From an uncultured Gammaproteobacteria bacterium (GTDB lineage Bacteria > Pseudomonadota > Gammaproteobacteria > Pseudomonadales > Pseudohongiellaceae), in the NCBI GenBank assembly GCA_937898685.1, contig CALEJT010000040.1, positions 1 through 6,862 of the forward strand: a DNA stretch of 6,862 bases, in the 5' to 3' direction. Positions 1 through 6,675 of the stretch are shown piece by piece. Positions within the stretch are counted from its first letter, which is position 1; every line of letters begins with the position of its first letter. Made by a program: the position numbers and the translations under genes. A model generated the notes under the pieces. That model did no database searches. It worked only from the letters and a program-made list of their open reading frames with translations, and had not been told where the DNA came from.

Positions 1-161
1 TGGACGAGCAGGACGGCGGCATCGGCAAGGTGGGCTACGAGATCAACTTCAACCGCGTGTTCTTCCAGTACCAGCCGCCGAGGCCGTTGCACGAGATCGA
101 TGCGGAGCTCGCCGAGGTGGAGAAGCGGATTCTGGAGTTGCTGCGGGAGGTGACGGAGTGA
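1..161 (+). CDS. hsdM: Type I restriction-modification methyltransferase subunit HsdM, C-terminal end (5' partial)
   Basis: Only the last 52 codons are in the window, read from base 3 to the TGA at 159-161. The peptide contains GYEINFNRVFFQYQPPR, a typical HsdM C-terminus, followed by a charged amphipathic helix (DAELAEVEKRILELLREV). In type I systems this C-terminal region helps dock HsdM onto HsdS. The full protein is an N6-adenine methyltransferase that acts as HsdM2-HsdS, protecting host DNA and forming part of the restriction complex. The SAM-binding and NPPF/NPPY-type catalytic motifs lie upstream and cannot be checked. The stop codon overlaps the hsdS start (TGATG), which implies one operon. 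The call rests on the conserved tail plus the downstream hsdS and hsdR genes. Confidence 0.9.
   Translation, partial: DEQDGGIGKVGYEINFNRVFFQYQPPRPLHEIDAELAEVEKRILELLREVTE
145..150 (+). promoter_or_regulatory. Shine-Dalgarno site for hsdS
   Basis: GGGAGG lies inside the hsdM coding region, 7 bases before GTG-158 and 10 bases before ATG-161. Both starts are in frame and adjacent, so the site does not separate them firmly. Spacing slightly favours GTG-158, while codon type favours ATG-161. Confidence 0.5.
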
Positions 162-1432
162 TGCCGACAACGCCGGTTCCGGCACAACGCCTCAAGTACG
201 CAGCGACAATCAACGACGAGGCACTCTCAGAGTCCACCGACGCGGATTTCGAGTTGGCTTACATCGACATCGGGAACGTTGATTCTCAGGGGCGAGTTCA
301 TGACATCGTCAACTATCGCTTCGAGGATGCGCCCAGCCGGGCCCGCCGCATCGTGCGTGATGGTGATGTCATCATCTCAACCGTTCGCACCTACCTTCAG
401 GCTATAGCTCCGGTCGAAAATCCCCCGGACAACTTGATCGTCTCGACGGGTTTTGCCGTCGTCAGGCCGTCGCACTTGCTCGACCACCGGTTCTGCAAGT
501 ATGCCCTTCGGGCAAACAAGTTTCTGTGGGAAGTCGAGAGCCGATCCACCGGCGTCAGCTATCCGGCTATCAATGCTTCAGATCTCGGTGACATCAAGGT
601 CAGCTTGCCGGAAATCAGTGCTCAGCGACTTATCGCCAACTACCTCGACCGCGAAACCGCCCGTATCGACGGGCTGATCGCCGAGAAGGAACGCATGCTG
701 GCGCTGCTGGATGAAAAGCGCGCCGCTCTCATCAGCCGCGTCGTCACCCGCGGCCTCGACCCCAACGCCCCGCTCAAACCCTCCGGCCAGGAGTGGCTGG
801 GCGAGATTCCGGAGGAGTGGGGTCTATGGCGCTTGAAACACCTCGCATCTGAAGCTCTTTCGTATGGCGCCAACGAGGCTGCCCTTGAGGACAACCCGGA
901 TTGGCCGCGCTTCGTCAGGATTACCGATATCGCAGCGGATGGGTCATTGCGAGACGAAACGTTCAAGTCGCTCTCTCCAGAGATCGCAGCCCCCTTCCTG
1001 CTCAATGACGGCGACCTTCTGTTTGCCAGAAGCGGAGCCACAGTCGGAAAGTCCTTTATCTATAGGCCAAGCTGGGGCGTTGCATGTTTTGCCGGATACC
1101 TAATCCGCTTTAGATGCGATCTGCGCAAGGCACTTCCAGACTATCTAAATCTCTATGCTCAGAGCTCGGCGTATTGGCATCAGGTCTCGACCGGGACAAT
1201 TCAGGCCACGATTCAGAACTTCAGTGCAGAGAAGTACGCAGACATAGTCGTTCCTCTGCCACCCATGAAGGCGCAGGAGGATATTGTGTCCGCTTTGACT
1301 AGGGAGCAATCTCGATTCGATGCGCTGACCTCACAGATACGCAGCTCACTCACCCTAATGAAAGAACGTCGCGCCGCGTTGATTACCGCTGCCGTCACTG
1401 GCCAGATCCCGCTGGAGGAGATGACTGGATGA
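161..1432 (+). CDS. hsdS: Type I restriction-modification specificity subunit HsdS
   Basis: HsdS chooses the bipartite DNA target of the type I enzyme through two target recognition domains (TRDs) separated by helical conserved regions. Counting from ATG-161 (423 residues; GTG-158 would add one), TRD1 spans about 7-149, with YIDIGNV at 34-40 and DGDVIISTVRTYL at 67-79. The central conserved region starts near 150 and includes LDRETARIDGLIAEKERM and EKRAALISRVVTRG (185-198). TRD2 spans about 222-367, with VRITDI at 252-257 and DGDLLFARSGATVGKSF at 283-299. The distal conserved region follows, with ERRAALITAAVTGQ at 402-415. The two helical ends match at 8 of 14 positions, the internal repeat expected of HsdS. 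Length is normal and the frame is intact. Blocks within both TRDs are markedly more AT-rich than the conserved spacer, consistent with TRD exchange. The target sequence cannot be predicted by eye. The gene overlaps hsdM and the next gene. Confidence 0.96.
   Translation: MPTTPVPAQRLKYAATINDEALSESTDADFELAYIDIGNVDSQGRVHDIVNYRFEDAPSRARRIVRDGDVIISTVRTYLQAIAPVENPPDNLIVSTGFAVVRPSHLLDHRFCKYALRANKFLWEVESRSTGVSYPAINASDLGDIKVSLPEISAQRLIANYLDRETARIDGLIAEKERMLALLDEKRAALISRVVTRGLDPNAPLKPSGQEWLGEIPEEWGLWRLKHLASEALSYGANEAALEDNPDWPRFVRITDIAADGSLRDETFKSLSPEIAAPFLLNDGDLLFARSGATVGKSFIYRPSWGVACFAGYLIRFRCDLRKALPDYLNLYAQSSAYWHQVSTGTIQATIQNFSAEKYADIVVPLPPMKAQEDIVSALTREQSRFDALTSQIRSSLTLMKERRAALITAAVTGQIPLEEMTG
1414..1420 (+). 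promoter_or_regulatory. Strong Shine-Dalgarno site for the ptuA-like gene
   Basis: GGAGGAG lies within the last hsdS codons, 8 bases before the ATG at 1429, and supports that start. It suggests efficient translation of the ATPase in addition to coupling through the ATGA overlap with the hsdS stop. Confidence 0.7.
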
Positions 1433-2742
1433 AACTGGAAGCCCTCTCCCTCGCGCACTGTGGCGGCTTCGAGCAGCTCGACATCGCCTTCGAGCCGGAT
1501 GTGACGCTGATCGCTGGCGTCAACGGCGTGGGCAAGTCCACGGTGCTGCATGCGCTGGCGGTGCTGCTGTCGCGGGCAATGCCAGAGTTCACGCCATCGC
1601 GCTCGGCGCCGCTGTACTTCACCGACGACGACATCCACGGCGACAAGGCCTCGCTGGAGGTGTCCGCCCGCATCCAGATCGACGGCCAGATCATCAATGT
1701 CGGGGTGCAGCGCTTGCGCGCGGCAGACGAGAAAGGCGACCGCTTCATGCTGCTGCGGCAGGTGGAGGCTGCAACCAGCGCGACAGATTTCGCCCAGGCG
1801 TTGAGTGCCCGCACGCTGACCGGCGAGCTGGAGGCCGGCATCAAGGAGACCCGCGCCGTACTGGCGAGCTTGAAGAGCGCTGCCCATCCGCCGCTGGCGG
1901 TGTATTTCTCGCCCAAGCGCCAGTTGCCCGGCCAACCGCGCAGCCTGCCGGAGGCGAAGCCCTTCGACCCGTCCATCGCCTACGGTCGCGCCTTGCACGA
2001 CCGCGAGGTGGAACTGCGCGAGTTCATGCATTGGTTCCGCACCCAGGAGAAGCTGGGCGCGGCCAACGAGCCGCGCCGCCTCAAGGTATTGGACGCGCTT
2101 CGCGCCGTGGTGGGCGAACTGCTGCCCGAGTTCGGCAACCTGCGCATCCAGGAACAACCGCGACTCGGCTTCGTGGTGGACAAGCGCGGCCACCCCTTCT
2201 ACCTGCATCAGCTTTCCGACGGTGAGCGGGGCCTGCTGGCCCTGGTCTTCGACCTCACCCGGCGCCTGGCCATCGCCAACCCGGACAGTGACAACCCGAT
2301 CGCCGACGGTGTGGCGCTGGTGTTGATCGACGAGATCGAACTCCACCTGCATCCCAAGTGGCAGCGCGATGTCTTGCAGCGCCTACGCGACATCTTCAAG
2401 GCCTGCCAGTTCGTGGTGACCACTCATTCGCCCTTGGTGCTGGGCGAGGTGCCGGCACGTTGCGTGCGCTTCCTTGAATTCGTGAACGGCAAGATAGGCG
2501 TGACCGTACCCACCGAGGCCTATGGCATGGATGCCAACCGCATCCTGCAGGAGTTCATGGGCGCCCCGGTGCGCAACCGGCAGGTGGATGCTGAACTGAA
2601 GACGCTTTTCGAACTGATCGACCAGGAGCGTTTCGACGCGGCTCGTGCCGCTATTGCGGCCCTCGAACGCAAGCTGGGCGAGGACGAGCCCGAGTTGACC
2701 CGCGCCAGTTCGCTGATCCGCTTTCTGGAAGGCGCCGAGTAG
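1429..2742 (+). CDS. ptuA: PtuA-like AAA/ABC-type ATPase (Septu or retron-Ec78 effector family), 437 aa
   Basis: This is a cytoplasmic SMC/RecF-like ATPase head (AAA_21/AAA_15 type) with all core ABC motifs. They are Walker A GVNGVGKST (30-38), ABC signature LSDGERG (262-268), Walker B with catalytic glutamate in VLIDEIELHLHP (298-309, E302), and H-loop VTTHSP (H333). The roughly 220 residues between Walker A and the signature are too short for a long SMC-type coiled-coil arm. The C-terminal 65 or so residues look helical and charged. The naming rests mainly on the neighbour: an ATPase directly followed by a TIGR02646 HNH protein is the Septu PtuA-PtuB arrangement, also seen as the retron Ec78 effector. 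In that family PtuA is thought to assemble with PtuB and control its nuclease. The ATG overlaps the hsdS stop (ATGA) and has a strong ribosome site. Alternatively it is an RloA-like ATPase linked to hsd loci. ATPase function is secure; the PtuA role is likely but inferred. Confidence 0.8.
   Translation: MKLEALSLAHCGGFEQLDIAFEPDVTLIAGVNGVGKSTVLHALAVLLSRAMPEFTPSRSAPLYFTDDDIHGDKASLEVSARIQIDGQIINVGVQRLRAADEKGDRFMLLRQVEAATSATDFAQALSARTLTGELEAGIKETRAVLASLKSAAHPPLAVYFSPKRQLPGQPRSLPEAKPFDPSIAYGRALHDREVELREFMHWFRTQEKLGAANEPRRLKVLDALRAVVGELLPEFGNLRIQEQPRLGFVVDKRGHPFYLHQLSDGERGLLALVFDLTRRLAIANPDSDNPIADGVALVLIDEIELHLHPKWQRDVLQRLRDIFKACQFVVTTHSPLVLGEVPARCVRFLEFVNGKIGVTVPTEAYGMDANRILQEFMGAPVRNRQVDAELKTLFELIDQERFDAARAAIAALERKLGEDEPELTRASSLIRFLEGAE
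2727..2732 (+). promoter_or_regulatory. Possible Shine-Dalgarno site for the ptuB-like gene
   Basis: GGAAGG lies 10 bases before ATG-2743, inside the end of the ATPase gene. The match is modest. Because the start codon directly abuts the upstream stop codon, re-initiation by terminating ribosomes probably matters more. Confidence 0.4.
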
Positions 2743-3372
2743 ATGCGGACCATCCAGAAAGGGCCGGAGCCCGCCACCTTGATCCAGCATCGCCAGCAGC
2801 CGCATGCCGATTACGACAACTACGCCGACAAGGCGGCCTTGCGGCAGGCGTTGGTGGCGGAGCAGCGCGGCCTTTGCTGCTACTGCCAGTCGCGCATCCG
2901 GGCCACGCCCGAGGGCATGAAGATCGAGCACTGGCAATGCCAGGCCGACCACCCCTGGAGGCAGCTCGATTTCAGCAATCTGCTCGGCGCCTGCCTGGGC
3001 GGACACGGCCGTCCCGAGCGCGAGCAGCATTGCGATACGCGCAAGGGCAACAGCGGCCTTTGCTTCAGCGTGTGTGACCCCGCACACCCCATCGAGCGGC
3101 AGATACGCTTTCTGGGGGACGGCACCATCAAGGCGGACGATGGGGTCATCGACGACGCCCTCAATGCGGTGCTCAACCTGAATCTTCCGCGCCTGGTCAG
3201 CAACCGTAAGGCGGTGCTCGCAGCGTTTCAGCAGCGCCTGCAGGACGGACGCCGTGTCGACCCGGCACGCGAACTGCCGAAATGGGACGGCCGCGAGCCC
3301 GGCGAACTGCCGGAGTTCGCGCAGGTCGTGGTCTATTGGCTACAAAAACGACAAGCGAGGGCCGCCTTATGA
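2743..3372 (+). CDS. ptuB: PtuB-like HNH endonuclease (TIGR02646 family), 209 aa
   Basis: The protein has the layout of the TIGR02646 HNH family. It opens with MRTIQKGPEPATL, then a DYDNYADKAALRQAL segment (23-37). The putative nuclease core follows: CCYC cysteines (45-48), IEHW with H63 as candidate catalytic histidine, N79 in FSNLLGAC, and HCDTRKG (96-102). Near the end is the LNLNLPRLVSNRKAVL segment (144-159). This order gives the H-N-H set plus cysteines suited to structural zinc. In Septu and retron Ec78, PtuB is the toxic nuclease held in complex with PtuA. DNA is the expected substrate for an HNH fold, though some family members have been linked to tRNA cleavage, so the target here is open. 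ATG-2743 follows the ATPase stop with no gap, and the stop overlaps hsdR (ATGA). Length is complete and all candidate catalytic residues are present, so it looks active. Confidence 0.83.
   Translation: MRTIQKGPEPATLIQHRQQPHADYDNYADKAALRQALVAEQRGLCCYCQSRIRATPEGMKIEHWQCQADHPWRQLDFSNLLGACLGGHGRPEREQHCDTRKGNSGLCFSVCDPAHPIERQIRFLGDGTIKADDGVIDDALNAVLNLNLPRLVSNRKAVLAAFQQRLQDGRRVDPARELPKWDGREPGELPEFAQVVVYWLQKRQARAAL
3357..3361 (+). promoter_or_regulatory. Shine-Dalgarno site that fixes the hsdR start
   Basis: GAGGG lies 7 bases before ATG-3369. The open frame extends 29 codons further upstream within ptuB, but this site and the ATGA overlap with the ptuB stop favour ATG-3369. Confidence 0.6.
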
Positions 3373-6300
3373 AGCGCACCAGCGAAGCCGCGTTCGAAAC
3401 TGCCATCGAGGCCGTCCTGCTGGCCGATGGCTATTCGCGGGTCGATGCCAAGGGCTTCGACCGCGAGCGGGCGATCTTCCCGGATGAGGCCTTGGACTTC
3501 ATCCGTGCCACCCAGGGCAAGGTGTGGGAGAAGCTGGAGGCGCTGCACGGCGAGCAGACCGGCGCGCGGGTGCTGGAATCGCTGTGCAAATGGCTGGACA
3601 CCCATGGCACCCTGGCCACCCTGCGTCACGGCTTCAAGTGCTTCGGCCGCACGCTGCGCGTCGCCTTTTTCCGCCCGGCTCACGGCCTGAACCCGGAGCT
3701 GGAGGCGCGCTATCAGGCCAACCGGCTGGGGCTCACCCGCCAGTTGCACTTCAGCCCGAAGTCGGAAAAGTCGCTGGACGTGGTGCTGTCGGTCAACGGC
3801 ATCCCGGTGGTGACGCTGGAACTCAAGAACCCCTTGAGCGGCCAGACGGCAGCCAATGCCATCCACCAGTACCGCCACGACCGTGACCCGCGTGAACCGA
3901 TCTTCGTGTTCACCAAGCGCGCGCTGGTGCATTTCGCCGTGGACACCGAAGAGGCGCACATGGCCACGCGCCTGGCCGGTTCTTCGACGTACTTTCTACC
4001 CTTCAACCGGGGCATGGACGGCGGCGCCGGCAACCCGCCCGACCGTGAGGGCCGCAACTACAGGACAGCATACGTCTGGGAAGAGGTGCTGCAACGCGAC
4101 AGCCTGCTCGACCTGCTTGCCCGGTTCCTGCATCTGGATGTGGAAGAGAAGACCACGGACGAGGGCAAGAAGGTACGCAAGGAAAGCCTGATCTTTCCGC
4201 GCTATCACCAGTTGCAGGCCGTGCGCCAGATGGTGGCGGCGGCTGCCAGTGAGGGCGTGGGGCACAACTACCTGGTCGAGCACTCGGCCGGCAGCGGCAA
4301 GAGCAACACCATTGCCTGGCTGGCGCATCGCCTTTCCAGCCTGCACAACGAACGTGACGAGCGGCTGTTCGACAGCGTAGTGGTCATCACCGACCGCGTG
4401 GTGCTCGACCGCCAGTTGCAGAACACCATCTACCAGTTCGATCACCGCCAGGGCGTGGTGCAGAAGATCGACGAGGATTCGCGCCAGCTCGCCGAAGCGC
4501 TGGAAGCCGGCGTGCCGATCATCATCACCACGCTGCAGAAATTCCCGTTCGTGTCCGGGCAGCTGGCCAAGCTGAGCGAGGAGCGCGGGGAAGGCAGCAA
4601 GAGCCATCTGCCCACGCGCAAGTACGCCGTGATCATCGATGAGGCCCACAGCTCGCAGTCGGGTGAAACCGCCACGGAACTCAAGGGCGTGCTGGGCGGC
4701 GCCGAGCTGCGCAAGAAGGCCCAGGAGATGGCCGAGGAGGAAGGCGAAGTGGAGCTGGAGCGCCTGTTCCGCTCCATGGCCAAGCGCGGCAAGCAGCCGA
4801 ACATGAGCTTCTTCGCCTTTACCGCCACCCCCAAGCACAAGACGCTGGCGATCTTTGGCCGGGGCGGCGAGCCCTTCCACCGCTACACCATGCGCCAGGC
4901 CATCGAGGAAGGCTTCATCGAGGACGTACTGAGGAACTACGTCACCTATAAGACCTACTACAAGTTGATCAAGAAGGCCGAGGACGACCCCAACGTCGAG
5001 CGCAAGAAGGCGGCCAAGGCGTTGGCCCGTTTCATGCGGCTGCATCCGCACAACATTGGCCAGAAGACCGAGGTGATGGTCGAGCATTTCCAACACTTCA
5101 CGCGGCACAAGATCGGCGGCCACGCCAAGGCGATGGTGGTGACCGGCTCGCGGCTGGAGGCGGTGCGCTACAAGCAGGAGTTCGACCGCTACATTCAGGA
5201 GAAGGGCTACCCCATCAAGAGCCTGGTGGCGTTCTCGGGCACGGTGGAAGACGACAAGATTCCGGAGAAGTCCTACACCGAGGTCGAAATGAATGGCGGC
5301 CTCAAGGAAAAGGACCTGCCCGATACCTTCGCCAAGCCGGAATACCGCGTGCTGCTGGTGGCCGAGAAATATCAGACTGGTTTCGACCAGCCACTGCTGC
5401 ACACCATGTACGTAGACAAGCGCTTGGCGGGCATTCAGGCCGTGCAGACGCTGTCGCGCCTGAACCGCACCCACCCGCTCAAGGACGACACCTTCGTACT
5501 GGACTTCGTCAATGATCCGGCCGAAATCCAGGAGGCCTTCCGCCAGTACTACGAAGGCTCGGTGATGGGCGAGCAGGTCGATCCCGACAAGCTCTATGAG
5601 GTGAAGGCCGAGCTCGATGCTTCGGGCATTTACCTGCAAACCGAGGTGGCCGAGTTCGCGCGCGTATTCTTTGCGCCGAAGCGCCGGCAGAGCCCCGGCG
5701 ATCACAAGACAATGAACGCGATTCTGGATCAGGCGGTCGCGCGCTTCGTGCAGCTGCAAAACACGGAAGAAGAGGAAGCGGAGCTATGGCGCGGCAAGCT
5801 ACAGGCCTTCCGCAATCTCTATAGCTTCCTGAGCCAGGTGATCCCCTACCAGGACAGCGATCTGGAAAAGCTGTTCACCTACCTGAGGCATCTGGCACTG
5901 AAGCTGCCCAAACGTAAGAGCGGGCCGGGCTACCAGTTCGACGAGGAGGTCGAACTCGACTACTACCGCCTGCAGAAAATCAGTGAAGGCTCGATCAGCC
6001 TGAACGAGGGTTACGCCAAACCACTGGACGGCCCTCGCGAGGTGGGCACCGGCCTGGTGCGGGAAGAGCACGTTTCACTTTCGCGCCTGATCGACATCAT
6101 CAACGAGCGCTTTGGCGGCGAACTCAACGAGGCGGATCAGCTGTTCTTCGACCAGATTGCGGAGGCGGCCAGCCAGAACGAGGCGCTGCAGAAGGCCGCC
6201 GAGGTCAACTCGCTGGACAAATTCCAGCTGGTGTTCCGGCAGGTGCTGGAATCACTGTTCATCGAGCGGATGGAGCTGAACGAGGAGCTGTTCACCGACT

Positions 6301-6416
6301 ACATGGGCAAACCCGACATGCAGGAGCTGGTATCAAAATGGCTTGGCAGCCAGGTCTATGAGCGGCTCTCACCCCGAGGCCCACGGTCGTCGGGCGATAT
6401 GGCCCCGAAGGCATGA
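3369..6416 (+). CDS. hsdR: Type I restriction endonuclease subunit HsdR, 1015 aa
   Basis: HsdR is the motor and nuclease that joins HsdM2-HsdS, pulls unmodified DNA through the complex by ATP hydrolysis, and cuts far from the target. The N-terminal PD-(D/E)xK nuclease shows D137 (SLDVVLSVNG) and E151-L-K153 (VTLELKNP). A superfamily 2 motor follows, with YHQLQAV (279-285), Walker A EHSAGSGKSN (304-313), DEAH box VIIDEAHSSQSG (421-432), FTATP motif III (484-488), VTGSR (591-595), YQTGFDQP (668-675), and motif VI QTLSRLNRTHP (693-703). A long helical C-terminal region probably contacts the methyltransferase. Length is usual for the family and no motif is broken, so the enzyme should be active. 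The final 15 or so residues after VYERL are rich in Pro, Ser, Arg and Gly and look unlike the helical region before them. The start overlaps the ptuB stop, so hsdR expression probably depends on translation through the ptuAB-like pair. Confidence 0.96.
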   Translation: MKRTSEAAFETAIEAVLLADGYSRVDAKGFDRERAIFPDEALDFIRATQGKVWEKLEALHGEQTGARVLESLCKWLDTHGTLATLRHGFKCFGRTLRVAFFRPAHGLNPELEARYQANRLGLTRQLHFSPKSEKSLDVVLSVNGIPVVTLELKNPLSGQTAANAIHQYRHDRDPREPIFVFTKRALVHFAVDTEEAHMATRLAGSSTYFLPFNRGMDGGAGNPPDREGRNYRTAYVWEEVLQRDSLLDLLARFLHLDVEEKTTDEGKKVRKESLIFPRYHQLQAVRQMVAAAASEGVGHNYLVEHSAGSGKSNTIAWLAHRLSSLHNERDERLFDSVVVITDRVVLDRQLQNTIYQFDHRQGVVQKIDEDSRQLAEALEAGVPIIITTLQKFPFVSGQLAKLSEERGEGSKSHLPTRKYAVIIDEAHSSQSGETATELKGVLGGAELRKKAQEMAEEEGEVELERLFRSMAKRGKQPNMSFFAFTATPKHKTLAIFGRGGEPFHRYTMRQAIEEGFIEDVLRNYVTYKTYYKLIKKAEDDPNVERKKAAKALARFMRLHPHNIGQKTEVMVEHFQHFTRHKIGGHAKAMVVTGSRLEAVRYKQEFDRYIQEKGYPIKSLVAFSGTVEDDKIPEKSYTEVEMNGGLKEKDLPDTFAKPEYRVLLVAEKYQTGFDQPLLHTMYVDKRLAGIQAVQTLSRLNRTHPLKDDTFVLDFVNDPAEIQEAFRQYYEGSVMGEQVDPDKLYEVKAELDASGIYLQTEVAEFARVFFAPKRRQSPGDHKTMNAILDQAVARFVQLQNTEEEEAELWRGKLQAFRNLYSFLSQVIPYQDSDLEKLFTYLRHLALKLPKRKSGPGYQFDEEVELDYYRLQKISEGSISLNEGYAKPLDGPREVGTGLVREEHVSLSRLIDIINERFGGELNEADQLFFDQIAEAASQNEALQKAAEVNSLDKFQLVFRQVLESLFIERMELNEELFTDYMGKPDMQELVSKWLGSQVYERLSPRGPRSSGDMAPKA

Positions 6417-6452
6417 CCCGAGCGGGTGCCGGCAAAGACGGATGCTCTCCAT

Positions 6453-6479
6453 CAGTTATCCGAAAATCCCGGATAACTG
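6453..6479. repeat. Perfect 10-bp inverted repeat, 7-bp spacer (dyad 1)
   Basis: CAGTTATCCG at 6453-6462 is the exact reverse complement of CGGATAACTG at 6470-6479, with AAAATCC between. No T-run follows, so it is not a Rho-independent terminator. Arm and spacer sizes resemble a tyrosine-recombinase core site, but an RNA hairpin or a protein operator would look the same. The function is unknown. Confidence 0.8.
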
Positions 6480-6492
6480 CTCCCCGCACCGG

Positions 6493-6519
6493 CAACCCTC
6501 CGGAGATCCCGGACAGTTG
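6493..6519. repeat. Imperfect 10-bp inverted repeat, 7-bp spacer (dyad 2)
   Basis: CAACCCTCCG at 6493-6502 faces CGGACAGTTG at 6510-6519 across GAGATCC. Eight of ten positions pair, and two further G-C pairs (GG at 6491-6492 with CC at 6520-6521) extend the arms. It matches dyad 1 at 18 of 27 positions, with the same spacer length and a start exactly 40 bases later. Two arm differences from dyad 1 are compensatory (G-C to A-T and T-A to C-G). Confidence 0.7.
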
Positions 6520-6618
6520 CCTACCCGCAGGTTTACGGGAGTTCGCACGGGTTTGCACCGGCCCGAAACGGCTGACCGAGGACCCGGTTCTGTGGTCAAC
6601 CATCCGCCACCAATGACG

Positions 6619-6653
6619 AAACCCCAGCCCGCAAGGGCTGGGGTTTTTTCTTT
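6619..6653 (+). terminator. Rho-independent terminator of the hsd operon
   Basis: A 9-bp GC-rich stem (CCCCAGCCC at 6622-6630 with GGGCTGGGG at 6635-6643) closes a GCAA loop. Flanking AAA and TTT can lengthen it to 12 bp. T6, then C and TTT follow at 6644-6653, the hallmark of + strand termination. Read on the minus strand it has only three T after the stem, so it should stop the convergent gene less well. Confidence 0.93.
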
Positions 6654-6675
6654 GCCCGCGCCGTGGCCGGCGGAG

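Larger units (their letters stand above)
6417..6618. other. Non-coding, repeat-rich interval between hsdR and its terminator
   Basis: About 200 bases with no convincing gene. A 67-codon frame (6413-6616) overlaps the hsdR stop by ATGA, but only 42 of 67 third positions are G or C and it uses CGA, ATA, TTA and CTA codons, unlike its GC3-rich neighbours. The interval carries two related dyads (6453-6479 and 6493-6519) and weaker ones: CCCG/CGGG at 6524-6539 and GGTT/AACC at 6586-6601. It may be a structured 3' untranslated region, or the scar of an element boundary. Confidence 0.55.

Noticed and set aside
1213..2352. A 379-codon minus-strand open frame opposite the end of hsdS and most of the ATPase gene.
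   Set aside because: It spans the junction of two well-supported + strand genes, and its product is a low-complexity mix rich in Ala, Arg, Gln and Val.
1429..2742. Full RloC- or PrrC-type anticodon nuclease identity for the ATPase.
   Set aside because: The protein has 437 residues, no long coiled-coil segment and no zinc hook, and the nuclease function is carried by a separate HNH protein.
3282..3368. An upstream in-frame start for hsdR at 3282 that would add 29 residues.
   Set aside because: The added part lies inside the ptuB-like gene and has no HsdR-like sequence. ATG-3369 has a Shine-Dalgarno site and the ATGA overlap.
3996..5759. A long (587-codon) minus-strand open frame opposite hsdR.
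   Set aside because: hsdR on the + strand carries all helicase motifs across this span. High-GC coding DNA commonly leaves long open frames on the opposite strand, and the translation shows no coherent domain.
6413..6616. A 67-codon + strand frame overlapping the hsdR stop by ATGA and ending just before the terminator.
   Set aside because: The position is suggestive of a last operon gene, but third-position GC is only 42 of 67, it uses rare codons (CGA, ATA, TTA, CTA), there is no recognisable domain, and it runs through both dyads. Conservation in relatives would be needed to revive it.
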